From Deltaproteobacteria bacterium (GTDB lineage Bacteria > Desulfobacterota > GWC2-55-46), in the NCBI GenBank assembly GCA_016234935.1, contig JACRNL010000001.1, positions 124,001 through 188,000 on the forward strand: DNA of 64,000 nucleotides, given 5' to 3'. This document shows, in pieces, positions 8,752 through 15,698 of this stretch. The first letter of the stretch is position 1; every line of letters starts with the position of its first letter. The translations under genes were made by a program, and so were the position numbers. The notes under the pieces were generated by a model. The model worked only from the letters and a program-made list of their open reading frames with translations. It did not search any database and was not told the origin of the DNA.

Positions 8752-9183
8752 TTACCTGCCGGCCCTTGCCACATCCTTCACGTCCATTAATACGACGGTG
8801 TGGTGGCTGGGCCTGTTGCCGTAGAAAAGGATGCCTTTGATGCGGACTTTTTTATTGATGAGTTTTCTGATTCTGGACTTGATGCGGCCGTTGAAGAGGG
8901 CGACCTGTATCTTAGATACGTTTTTAGTGGGGCCATGAGTCTCGTCTTTGTCCACGTTTACCGGGGCAGCGAGGTTCAGCATGATCTCTCTTCCGGTCTT
9001 GCCTTTAGCGCCGCTGAAAGTCTCGGCAGTCAGTTTTCCCGTAAGTTCAACCTCGTCTATGGTCGACTTGTAGTTCTCGTCCGCCTGGAGGGGCTCGGCC
9101 CCCATGCCGTTTGTGGCCACGGCAAAAACAAAAAACACGAGCAGGCATAGAAGAAGATGCGCCAGTTTCAATACATTCTTCAA
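8752..9183 (-). CDS. Secreted DUF4431-like protein
   Basis: The 143-residue protein has an N-terminal signal peptide (hydrophobic residues 8-23). Its mature domain resembles DUF4431: ELTGKLTAETFSG, IMLNLAAPVNV, SKIQVAL, then LINKKVRIKGILF and HHTVVLMDVK. The function of that family is unknown to me; the beta-rich pattern suggests a small OB-like fold outside the cytoplasm. Residues 27-33 just after the signal peptide (GAEPLQAD) come from the palindromic repeat at 9084-9103. It follows the NIL-domain gene by 6 bp, so it is probably the last gene of the sulfur cluster, though its role there is not evident. Confidence 0.7.
   Translation of the reverse strand: MKNVLKLAHLLLCLLVFFVFAVATNGMGAEPLQADENYKSTIDEVELTGKLTAETFSGAKGKTGREIMLNLAAPVNVDKDETHGPTKNVSKIQVALFNGRIKSRIRKLINKKVRIKGILFYGNRPSHHTVVLMDVKDVARAGR
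9084..9103. repeat. Palindromic repeat inside the DUF4431 gene
   Basis: CCTGGAGGGGCTCGGCCCCC is a slightly diverged copy. It encodes GAEPLQ between the signal peptide and the mature domain. Confidence 0.75.
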
Positions 9184-9189
9184 AGGGAC

Positions 9190-9426
9190 CTATTCAATGA
9201 TGTCGAGTTCAATGGGTTCTACCTTCACGCCCTTTTCAACGAAAAACCTAACGGCCTTTTCTATCTCATCAGGTTCGCCGTCAAGCTCAAGGGCGACAAG
9301 GCCGATCTTATCGGACACGCTCGCCTGCCGGACGTTCGTGACGACCTTGAACAGCTTGTTGCACTGGTAAAGAAGCGGCTCCTGCACCTGCTCTTTGGGA
9401 TATGTGAGATAAAACCTCTTTTTCAA
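9190..9426 (-). CDS. NIL-domain protein
   Basis: The 78-residue protein fits the NIL domain, a ferredoxin-fold module found in methionine-related proteins such as MetN and the NIL-ferredoxins of anaerobes. Visible pattern: RFYLTYPKEQVQEPLLYQC, then FKVVTNVRQASV, GLVALELDG, and IEKAVRFFVEKGVKVEPI. The start is taken as TTG at 9426 because AAGGAGG lies just before it; the open frame continues upstream without support. It follows the MoaD-like gene and precedes the DUF4431 gene. Context under a SAM riboswitch suggests a role in methionine or sulfide metabolism. No iron-sulfur cysteines are present, unlike the fused NIL-ferredoxins. Confidence 0.8.
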   Translation of the reverse strand: MKKRFYLTYPKEQVQEPLLYQCNKLFKVVTNVRQASVSDKIGLVALELDGEPDEIEKAVRFFVEKGVKVEPIELDIIE

Positions 9427-9464
9427 AACGCCTCCTTGGCAGTAAAACTTCACACCTATTCTAA

Positions 9465-9513
9465 CAGGCTGCTGAAAAAGCCTGCACGAGTATATTAGTT
9501 TTTCAGCACCCTG
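9465..9513. repeat. Short member of the CAGGCTGCT hairpin family
   Basis: Arms CAGGCTGCTGAAAAA and TTTTTCAGCACCCTG form a hairpin between the MoaD-like and NIL genes. The outer sequence matches the ends of the longer elements at 24725-24848 and 34269-34394. Confidence 0.7.
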
Positions 9514-9563
9514 CTAAAAGAGGGATAAAAAAATAAAGGCGATATTCCCTCTTTTAAAAGGGG

Positions 9564-9851
9564 TTATAATCCAAACCTGCCGCCGGCTATGGCAGGGATT
9601 ATGGAGACCTCGTCGTTGTCCTTGAGTTCCGTCTCGAGGTTCTTTTTAAACCTTATGTCCTCATCGTTAAGGTACAGGTTCACAAAACGTCTCAGCTTTC
9701 CGTCCGGCTCGCATATGCGCTCTCTCAGCCCCGGATAGCTTTTCTCAAGGTTTGCGATAAGATCCGCGATGTTCGCGCCATCCGCGGCCACTTCGTCGCT
9801 GCCGTTCGTGAGCTTCCTTAACGGGGTCGGTATCCTGACCTTTACTGGCAT
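9564..9851 (-). CDS. MoaD/ThiS-family ubiquitin-like sulfur carrier
   Basis: The 95-residue beta-grasp protein begins PVKVRIPTPLRKL and continues with NLEKSYPGLRERI, KLRRFVNLYLNDEDIRF and DEVSIIPAIAGG. It is closest in pattern to the carrier encoded beside ThrC-like genes in actinobacteria rather than to MoaD of molybdopterin synthase (recalled). The di-glycine is followed by four extra residues, RFGL, so a protease would have to expose GG before adenylation, as known for QbsE- and HcyS-type carriers. AGGAGGACAG precedes the ATG. Its place in a SAM-riboswitch cluster points to sulfur donation for homocysteine (inference). No E1-like or JAMM gene is visible in the window. Confidence 0.85.
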   Translation of the reverse strand: MPVKVRIPTPLRKLTNGSDEVAADGANIADLIANLEKSYPGLRERICEPDGKLRRFVNLYLNDEDIRFKKNLETELKDNDEVSIIPAIAGGRFGL

Positions 9852-10012
9852 TGTATCTGTCCTCCTTATTTATATGCTGTGACATAAAACACTTTTTTTT
9901 ATTGAATACACTGGCAGATTCCATTTTTCAGTCTGCTATTCCAGAAAAGACCAGATGAAAAATGAACGGGACCGTCTGCCGCACGTCAACATCTCAAAAT
10001 CCTCCCTACCCT

Positions 10013-10083
10013 CCCCAGCACCACTTTCAGTTACCGGTATATGTATCTAATAAAAATGTTGCCGCTGGAAAGTGGTGCTGGGG
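10013..10083. repeat. CCCCAGCACC inverted-repeat element, copy 1
   Basis: Arms CCCCAGCACCACTTTCAG and CTGGAAAGTGGTGCTGGGG enclose an AT-rich middle. Copy 2 is at 48476-48551, with similar arms and a related middle, showing a dispersed 70-76-bp element. Confidence 0.8.
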
Positions 10084-10110
10084 ACGAATTAAACTTTCCC
10101 CCTTTGTAAA

Positions 10111-10162
10111 AGGGGGTTGAACCCCCTGAGGGGGCTCAGCCCCTTCAAGGGGCTAAGGGGGA
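10111..10162. repeat. Long palindromic repeat array in the sulfur cluster
   Basis: Four alternating modules occur in succession (GGGGGTTGA, ACCCCCTGA, GGGGGCTCA, GCCCCTTCA) and then GGGGCTAAGGGGG. It is one of the longest copies in the window. Confidence 0.9.
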
Positions 10163-10193
10163 TTTTGTAATGGCGTTTTTCACCAATCGGCAC

Positions 10194-10430
10194 TCAGCTC
10201 TTTTGTATCTTGAGCCTGAAGTAGCCGTCTTCCTTCTTTACCTCGACTATCGTGTGGCCTTCGTCCTTTATGCTCTTCGGGACGTTCTGAATAGGCTCGC
10301 CTGAATCAAGCGTCAACTCAAGCACCTGTCCTGCTTCCATTGCTTCCAGCTTCAACTTCGTCTTGACGAAGTTTATCGGACACATCACGCCTCTAAGATC
10401 AAGCGTCGCATCTGCCTTTATCTCGCTCAT
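10194..10430 (-). CDS. tusA: TusA-family sulfurtransferase
   Basis: TusA-like proteins carry persulfide sulfur on a cysteine and hand it to acceptors. The 78-residue protein has the signature LDLRGVMCPINFVKTKLKL with the CP cysteine at residue 17, then a VLELTLDSGEPIQNVPKSI segment and EGHTIVEVKKED. Length is normal. It lies 20 bp after the siroheme reductase gene, so the two should be co-transcribed. In this setting it more likely feeds or receives sulfur for the carrier-based pathway than serves tRNA thiolation (inference from context). Confidence 0.88.
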   Translation of the reverse strand: MSEIKADATLDLRGVMCPINFVKTKLKLEAMEAGQVLELTLDSGEPIQNVPKSIKDEGHTIVEVKKEDGYFRLKIQKS

Positions 10431-10450
10431 CGTATCCTCTTTTTTGTTTT

Positions 10451-11428
10451 TTACTCGGCCTTCAGCTTCAAAGTCCCCATGTCCGTGAAGGGTTTTTCCA
10501 TCTTATATGTGTCGCCCATGAACGCGAGATAGCTGCCGAGGCCGACGCGCTTCAAGGCGGTGGTTATCCTCTCGCCCCTCCTAGCGTTGGCATTATACCA
10601 TTCGATAGTCTTCTGTATGGCCTCAGGGACCTTCTCATCCGGCAGAAATTCGCACACAGGGGCGGCCTCCACCGGGTGGCGTCCGTGTTTTCCGCCTATC
10701 CTGACGATATGCCCGTAGCGCTTGGCCTTCCAAGCGCCGGTAGGGCAGGCCCTGATGCAGTCGCCGCAATAAAGGCACATCTTCGCGTCAAAGATGGGTT
10801 TGCCGGTCTCTTCATCGGACACTATGGCGTCTTCCTTGCAAGCCTGCTCGCAGATGGTGCATCCAGTGCACTCCGGCTCGCTCCACTCAGGCTCCACCAC
10901 GCCCTGAAAGCCGAGGTCCATCTCCTTGGTCCTCGCGCAGTCTATGGGACAGCCGGAAAAGGAGGTCTTGAACTTATGCGGAGTCGGCGTGCCGAAGAAC
11001 TTATGGTCCACCATCTCGGCCATCTTCTGCGTGTCGGTCAGCCCGTTCGGGTTGTATTCGCACCCGCCGCACGCGGTAGGGACCCTTACGCGGGGGCCGC
11101 AGGAAGCTACCTTCTGGCCTATCTTCTCAAGTTCGGCAACGATGTTCTTGAACTCCTTGTAATCAACGTAGAGTATCTCAAGCGACTGCCTGAAGCTGAA
11201 GTGCACGACGCCTTTTTTGCTGTATTTATCGGCTATTTTCGATATCTCAACGAGCTTTTTCGTCGAGAGCTTTCCGCCGGGGCAGCGAAGCCGCACGGCA
11301 AAGAGGTCTTTTTGCCTCTGCTTTATGAAACCGCCGGATTTAAGGTCATTGAAGTTCACCTTTCCGTCCAGGCCGGAAAGGCCTACTTCGACCTTGTTGG
11401 TCTTATCTTCGATGAAATGGTCTGTCAT
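10451..11428 (-). CDS. Siroheme/4Fe-4S sulfite-reductase-like protein with ferredoxin domain
   Basis: The 325-residue protein resembles the small AsrC/DsrA-like nitrite-sulfite reductases of anaerobes. An N-terminal half-domain (about residues 28-90) precedes the siroheme and cluster region with VPTACGGCEYNPNG (C120, C123) and SGCPIDCART (C160, C164). A two-cluster ferredoxin insert follows, with CTGCTICEQAC near 187 and CLYCGDCIRACPTGA near 218. The likely reaction is reduction of sulfite to sulfide, with electrons entering by the ferredoxin domain. It lies between the ThrC-like gene and tusA in the SAM-riboswitch cluster, which suggests assimilatory use. The first cysteine pair is C-x2-C, not the usual C-x5-C. 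Confidence 0.8.
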   Translation of the reverse strand: MTDHFIEDKTNKVEVGLSGLDGKVNFNDLKSGGFIKQRQKDLFAVRLRCPGGKLSTKKLVEISKIADKYSKKGVVHFSFRQSLEILYVDYKEFKNIVAELEKIGQKVASCGPRVRVPTACGGCEYNPNGLTDTQKMAEMVDHKFFGTPTPHKFKTSFSGCPIDCARTKEMDLGFQGVVEPEWSEPECTGCTICEQACKEDAIVSDEETGKPIFDAKMCLYCGDCIRACPTGAWKAKRYGHIVRIGGKHGRHPVEAAPVCEFLPDEKVPEAIQKTIEWYNANARRGERITTALKRVGLGSYLAFMGDTYKMEKPFTDMGTLKLKAE

Positions 11429-11689
11429 TTTTACAAGGGTCTCCCGTTCAAGTTAGCTGTGACAACATGTTATTATCTTACCAAAAAATATAGTGCAAAC
11501 AGAAGAAAAAAATGAAATAGGGTTCAATTTGTTTAAATTGAACCCGCGCCGGTAATGCTTGATTAGGCTCTTTTTTTTCTCCTCTCCCTCGATGACCCCT
11601 TCCATTTCTCCTCCCCCTTTACGGGGGAGGATTCAAGCCCGCAGTCCTGACGAAGCAGATGGCGTGTTTCTGGGCGCGAAGGGCGAAGG
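11429..11689. other. Spacer with hairpins between thrC-like and reductase genes
   Basis: A perfect hairpin at about 11520-11544 (GGGTTCAATTT / AAATTGAACCC) is followed on the minus strand by a T-rich run, so it may terminate or attenuate transcription between the two genes. A second hairpin, CCTCCCCC/GGGGGAGG, lies near 11611-11632. No coding frame is supported. Confidence 0.5.
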
Positions 11690-12940
11690 TTAGACCTTTA
11701 CGGCATACCCCTTGTTCGTGGCGACCAGCTCGTCAAACTCGGAAAGTTTGGCGTTTATTACCACCGGCGTGCGTATCTTTCCGTTAAGCGCCTCAAGCGT
11801 CTTCAGGCCGTTGCCGGTGACGGACACGACTATGGACTCGTCCCTTGGTATTCTCTTTTGCTCGATGAGCTTTCTTGCAACGCCGAGCGTAACGCCGCCG
11901 GCTGTCTCCGCGAAGACGCCCTCAGTCTCGGCAAGGAGCTTCATGGAGTCTATTATCTCGTCGTCGGAGACGTCCTCGCCCCAGCCGCCGGAATCCTTCA
12001 TGACCTTGGCGGAATAAAAGCCGTCAGCCGGATTGCCTATGGCAAGGGACTTGGCTATGGTATTGGGCCTTACCGGCCTTATCAGCTCGCTGCCTTCCTT
12101 TAACGCCGTGACTATCGGACAGCAGCCGGTTGCCTGCGCGCCGTAGACCTTGGTGTCGACCTTATCAATAAGCCCCAGCGTGTGAAACTCCTTAAAGGCC
12201 TTCCATATCTTGGTGATGAGCGACCCGCCGGCCATCGGCACGACGATGTGCTTCGGCAGCTTCCAGCCGAGCTGTTCGGCTATCTCATAGCCGAAGGTCT
12301 TTGAGCCCTCGGCGTAATAGGGCCTCATGTTGATGTTCACAAAAGCCCAGCCGTATTTTCCGGCGATTTCACTGCAAAGCCTGTTCACCTCGTCATAGGT
12401 GCCCCTTATGGCGACCACGTTGGAGCCGTAAACAGTGGTTCCCTGTATCTTGGTCTGCTCAAGGTCTGAAGGTATAAAGACGTAGCTCGACATGCCGCAC
12501 GCCGCGGAGTTTGCCGCGACGGAATTGGCGAGGTTGCCGGTCGAGGCGCAGGCTATCGTCGTGAAGCCCAGCTCCCTGGCCCTTGACACGGCTACGGCAA
12601 CTACCCTGTCCTTGAAAGAAAGCGTCGGGAAGTTCACGGCGTCGTTCTTTATGTAAAGCTCCTTTACGCCGAGCGCCTTTTCAAGGTTTCTGGCCCTTAT
12701 CAGCGGCGTATAGCCGACCTCGAAACCAACGGTAGGCTCGCCTTCAAGCGGCAGGAGTTCCTTGTAACGCCACATATTGGGCGGCCTCTTTTCTATCTCT
12801 TTCCTGTTGAGCGCCTTTTTTATGGCTTCATATTCGTAGCTGACCTCAAGCGGGCCGAAACACAGCTCGCAGACGTGCAGCGCCTCTTTTGGATACTCCT
12901 TGCCGCACTCGCGGCACTTCAATGCCTTCATGTGACTCAT
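11690..12940 (-). CDS. Threonine-synthase-like PLP enzyme (candidate homocysteine synthase)
   Basis: The 416-residue fold-type II PLP enzyme is annotated by homology as threonine synthase. A zinc-ribbon-like N-terminus has C9, C12, C24 and C27. The PLP lysine is K110 in PTLSFKDRVV, and the phosphate-binding loop is STGNLANSVAA. Other markers are NINMRPYYAEGSKT, KSLAIGNPADG and FAETAGGV. ThrC acts on O-phosphohomoserine; the same intermediate could be attacked by sulfur to give homocysteine. A SAM-I riboswitch and terminator lie just upstream, and a sulfur carrier, TusA and siroheme reductase lie downstream. This fits a methionine enzyme (MetM-like) better than a threonine enzyme. The alternative is a true ThrC under unusual control. 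Confidence 0.82.
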   Translation of the reverse strand: MSHMKALKCRECGKEYPKEALHVCELCFGPLEVSYEYEAIKKALNRKEIEKRPPNMWRYKELLPLEGEPTVGFEVGYTPLIRARNLEKALGVKELYIKNDAVNFPTLSFKDRVVAVAVSRARELGFTTIACASTGNLANSVAANSAACGMSSYVFIPSDLEQTKIQGTTVYGSNVVAIRGTYDEVNRLCSEIAGKYGWAFVNINMRPYYAEGSKTFGYEIAEQLGWKLPKHIVVPMAGGSLITKIWKAFKEFHTLGLIDKVDTKVYGAQATGCCPIVTALKEGSELIRPVRPNTIAKSLAIGNPADGFYSAKVMKDSGGWGEDVSDDEIIDSMKLLAETEGVFAETAGGVTLGVARKLIEQKRIPRDESIVVSVTGNGLKTLEALNGKIRTPVVINAKLSEFDELVATNKGYAVKV

Positions 12941-12975
12941 AGTTCTCGTTTCCTCCTCGATAAAATGACAAAAGG

Positions 12976-13010
12976 CAAAAAAAACCTCTTCTTAAAATGA
13001 TAAGAAGAGG
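12976..13010 (-). terminator. SAM-riboswitch expression-platform terminator
   Basis: Arms CCTCTTCTTA and TAAGAAGAGG with a short loop are followed on the minus strand by eight T. The arm can compete with the 3' strand of riboswitch helix P1 (GATAAGAGG), giving the usual terminator/antiterminator choice. It ends about 35 nt before the ThrC-like start. Confidence 0.9.
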
Positions 13011-13025
13011 GGTTTATGCACCGTT

Positions 13026-13143
13026 CCTCTTATCTTCGCAAGGCCAATTCACCTTGCTGGAGTTAGCACCTGACGCATTGTCTTTCGACTCTGCCGGTTG
13101 CTGTGGCTTCACAGGGCCAGTCCCTCTGCCACTCTGGATAAGA
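13026..13143 (-). promoter_or_regulatory. SAM-I (S-box) riboswitch
   Basis: Read on the minus strand it has the S-box consensus in order: CTTATCCAGAG, GGCAGAGGGACTGGCCC, TGAAGCCACAGCAACCGG, GGTGCTAACTCCAGCAAG and GAAGATAAGAGG, which closes P1 with the first element. High SAM should stabilise the aptamer and permit the terminator at 12976-13010, turning off the cluster. This predicts that the genes below make methionine or its precursor. Confidence 0.95.
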
Positions 13144-13171
13144 TTAATCAGAAATATTCAACTGTATTAAC

Positions 13172-13200
13172 ACATTAATATATCTTCAAAAAACTGTCAA
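13172..13200 (-). promoter_or_regulatory. Promoter for the SAM-riboswitch cluster
   Basis: On the minus strand, TTGACA (13195-13200) and TAATGT (13172-13177) are 17 bp apart and just upstream of the S-box aptamer. Confidence 0.65.
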
Positions 13201-13211
13201 GTCTTTTGTTC

Positions 13212-13237
13212 ACTTACCTTTCTTGAAAGAAAGGTAA
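13212..13237. repeat. Perfect hairpin CTTACCTTTCTT/AAGAAAGGTAAG
   Basis: A 12-bp perfect inverted repeat with a GA loop lies between the ABC permease stop and the S-box promoter. It may terminate the ABC operon, but no T-run follows on the minus strand. Confidence 0.55.
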
Positions 13238-13292
13238 GCCAAAGAACTTCAATTTTTTTGACACAAAATGCTTGACGTTACCATTCAAAAGC

Positions 13293-14414
13293 TCACAGCG
13301 TCCTTTTAAACGTCGCCGTGCCGAGCGTAACGGCCACGAGCGCGAATACGGCGAGGAAAATAATATCGTCTTTTAACGCCATTATACCCGCGCCTTTAAA
13401 CAGCGCCGACCGCAGGGCGTGCACCGAATACATCTCCGGGTTTACCATTGCGAACCAGCGGAGCCAGTCTGGAAAGCTGTCCACCGGATATATCGCGCCG
13501 CTTGGGAAAAAAAAGATAACGTTCAAAAACCCGCTTAAAACGCCGACTATCCTCGGATGGTTGACCCTGCCTAAAATGAGGAACATAAGCCCTTGCAGGC
13601 CGAGCGTCGAAAGAATTATGATAAGCAGTATCAGTCCGAAGCTGCCGGACGTTATCTGTCTCCATATGTATATCCCTGAGATGAGCGTGCTCAACGTCAG
13701 CACTAAAAGCGCTATGACGGTCGTTATGAAAAGCCCGCTTGCCACAAGGCCGCCGACGATGTCCATCTTCGTAAGCGGCGTAAGAAAGTAGCTTTCCTCC
13801 GTGCCTAAAAACCGGTCCATGACGACGTTGAAAACGCCGGTGGTCATCGCGCCGAGGAATATCGCCATGATGACGACGCCGGGGATGAGGCTCTGGTCGT
13901 AGTCTATCCTCCTGTAAAGCTCGACGGCACGCAGGGCCACCCCCTCGCGCGGGCGGCGAATCCTGACGATGTCGGTTTTGAAGTCCGGCATGGCCGAGGC
14001 TATCGCGGCCTCAAGAACCTTTGCGGAGATGGACTCAGTATTGTCAAGGAACAACCCGATATTGGCGCCGGTCTTTCTTATGACGTCTCTGCTGAAGCCG
14101 TGCGGCACGACGAGGACGCCCTTGTAAACGCCGTCCCTGAGGCCGTCAATAGCCGCGCCCTGATTGGCAATCTTATGAATGGCTATCGTCCCCGGGCCGT
14201 GCTCGATGGAATGGAGAAGCTCCATGACCCTGCGCGCATGCGGCCCGCTGTCCATATCCACCACGGCAAGCGGCAGGCGTTTAAGCTCGCCCTGAAACGA
14301 AGAGCCGAGTATGACGAGGTAGATGATGGGCATGAGGATGCTCATCATAACCACGATGGGGTTACGCATGAACTTACGGAGGTCTCTTTCACATACGGCT
14401 AAAAAACGGTGCAT
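13293..14414 (-). CDS. ABC-2 type transporter permease
   Basis: The 373-residue protein has one N-terminal transmembrane helix (PIVVMMSILMPIIYLVILGSS), a large periplasmic domain of about 140 residues, then five helices ending near the C-terminus, with FFFPSGAIYPVDSFPDWL between helices. This is the ABC2_membrane_3 pattern of drug or polysaccharide exporters. It would form the membrane half of an exporter with the ATPase at 15699-16703. The substrate is not deducible. The two subunit genes are separated by an unrelated, AT-richer gene. Confidence 0.85.
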   Translation of the reverse strand: MHRFLAVCERDLRKFMRNPIVVMMSILMPIIYLVILGSSFQGELKRLPLAVVDMDSGPHARRVMELLHSIEHGPGTIAIHKIANQGAAIDGLRDGVYKGVLVVPHGFSRDVIRKTGANIGLFLDNTESISAKVLEAAIASAMPDFKTDIVRIRRPREGVALRAVELYRRIDYDQSLIPGVVIMAIFLGAMTTGVFNVVMDRFLGTEESYFLTPLTKMDIVGGLVASGLFITTVIALLVLTLSTLISGIYIWRQITSGSFGLILLIIILSTLGLQGLMFLILGRVNHPRIVGVLSGFLNVIFFFPSGAIYPVDSFPDWLRWFAMVNPEMYSVHALRSALFKGAGIMALKDDIIFLAVFALVAVTLGTATFKRTL

Positions 14415-14446
14415 GGATGCCTCCTACCCTCCCTCACCCTACGCTG

Positions 14447-15619
14447 TTAATAAATCTGATAATAATATAACATTGAATTAGTCATTGTATCCAGCTTGCC
14501 GCCACCGGTGATAAGGAGATACCTGCCGTCAGAGGTAAAGTGTATCTGCCAAGTCGTTAGATTGGGTATCATGGTCTGCCACATCTTTTTTTCTGTCAGA
14601 TCAAGGACAAAAAGATTGTTATCGGACTTAGCCGTCATGTTGTTGCCGGCGGCTACTAAGTATCTTTCATTCATTGAGAAAACCAAAGGCCTTAAATAAA
14701 TTGCCCGTTTTTCGCTTCTGATCGGATATATGCCGAGCAAGGTTTTATCAGGAAGACTGTAAATCTTTATACCCTCTTTATCCCATAAGACTCCCCTGTT
14801 GCCATTCTCCGAGACAAAAGTTATGTCGTCAGGGCCCCCTTGCAGCACAATGCCACCTTTCTTGTCCAAAAGCCTTACTCCAGTATCGGAGGTTCCCTCT
14901 GAGGTTGCAATATAATTCGCATCATTTGCAACGGATGTAATGAAAGTGCCGGAATCAACTTTGAACAAAACATTGCCAGCCAGATCTATCAACTCAACAA
15001 TCCCGCCCCAATCTACCACGATGTATTTCGAATCAGGAGAAAATTCAAAGGAACTCGAGCCAGGACACTTATGCAGCCACAGTTTTTTCTGGCTCATAAT
15101 ATCCCATAACTCCACATCCCCACCCTCTTCTTCCGACCCAACATAAGCGACGTATTTGTTATCCGGCGATATCTCCTGTGAAGTGTTATTAATATCGGTA
15201 TTCGGATCAAACGGCAACGGCCTCGACCATAATTCCTTTCCGTTCTTTTGAACATAGTGCAGCCTTACTTCATTATTCTTCTTGCGCATTTTATTGATTA
15301 CTTCAAGCTTCCATGACGAAGTATAGTCATAATATTTGCCATCAGCCGTTATGCGTACGTGATAGATAACTCTATTAACCTTGGGGGCAACTTGTGACCT
15401 CACGTTGCCATCTTTGTCAAAAAAAATTATGCCCCTGCCGTACATGGCCACAGCCACATCTCCTGTATCTTTTGCAAAACCTAAATTCGTTTCATTAAAA
15501 TTCATTTTTTTCTGCCACATAAGTTTTGGTGCCAATGCCTCTGCCCTTATCGGCAGCGATAACACAACCCCGATTAACACCATCCAAAAAAGCATCACCT
15601 TGCAAATATTTTTTCTCAT
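14447..15619 (-). CDS. Secreted beta-propeller-like protein
   Basis: The start at 15619 is preferred because AAGGAAGG precedes it and the protein then opens with a signal peptide (MRKNICKVMLFWMVLIGVV, cleavage after RAEA). The remaining roughly 365 residues hold repeated WD/PQQ-like blades, for example ISPDNKYVAYVGSEEEGGDVELWD, FSPDSKYIVVDWGG and FTSDGRYLLITGGG. It is probably a periplasmic propeller with unknown ligand. Its base composition is visibly AT-richer than both flanking ABC transporter genes, with codons such as AAA, AAT and ATA frequent. This suggests later acquisition into the operon. I do not recognise a specific family. Confidence 0.75.
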   Translation of the reverse strand: MRKNICKVMLFWMVLIGVVLSLPIRAEALAPKLMWQKKMNFNETNLGFAKDTGDVAVAMYGRGIIFFDKDGNVRSQVAPKVNRVIYHVRITADGKYYDYTSSWKLEVINKMRKKNNEVRLHYVQKNGKELWSRPLPFDPNTDINNTSQEISPDNKYVAYVGSEEEGGDVELWDIMSQKKLWLHKCPGSSSFEFSPDSKYIVVDWGGIVELIDLAGNVLFKVDSGTFITSVANDANYIATSEGTSDTGVRLLDKKGGIVLQGGPDDITFVSENGNRGVLWDKEGIKIYSLPDKTLLGIYPIRSEKRAIYLRPLVFSMNERYLVAAGNNMTAKSDNNLFVLDLTEKKMWQTMIPNLTTWQIHFTSDGRYLLITGGGKLDTMTNSMLYYYQIY

Positions 15620-15698
15620 TTTAATTACCTTCCTTAATCTGCAAAACACAAACGCCAAACAAAAGTGGGAACTGCACTTGGATTCTCAACTGAAAAAC

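Larger units (their letters stand above)
9852..10193. other. Gene-free spacer inside the sulfur cluster
   Basis: This 342-bp spacer between tusA and the MoaD-like gene has no convincing coding frame. It holds the inverted element 10013-10083, a CCCCCTTT/AAAGGGGG hairpin near 10098-10115 and the palindromic repeat 10111-10162. The carrier gene may therefore be expressed from its own promoter, which I could not define. Confidence 0.6.

Noticed and set aside
9564-9851. MoaD of molybdopterin synthase
   Set aside because: No moaE or other moa gene is nearby, the sequence pattern (KLRRFVNLYLNDEDIRF) fits ThrC-associated carriers better, and the C-terminus is masked after GG.
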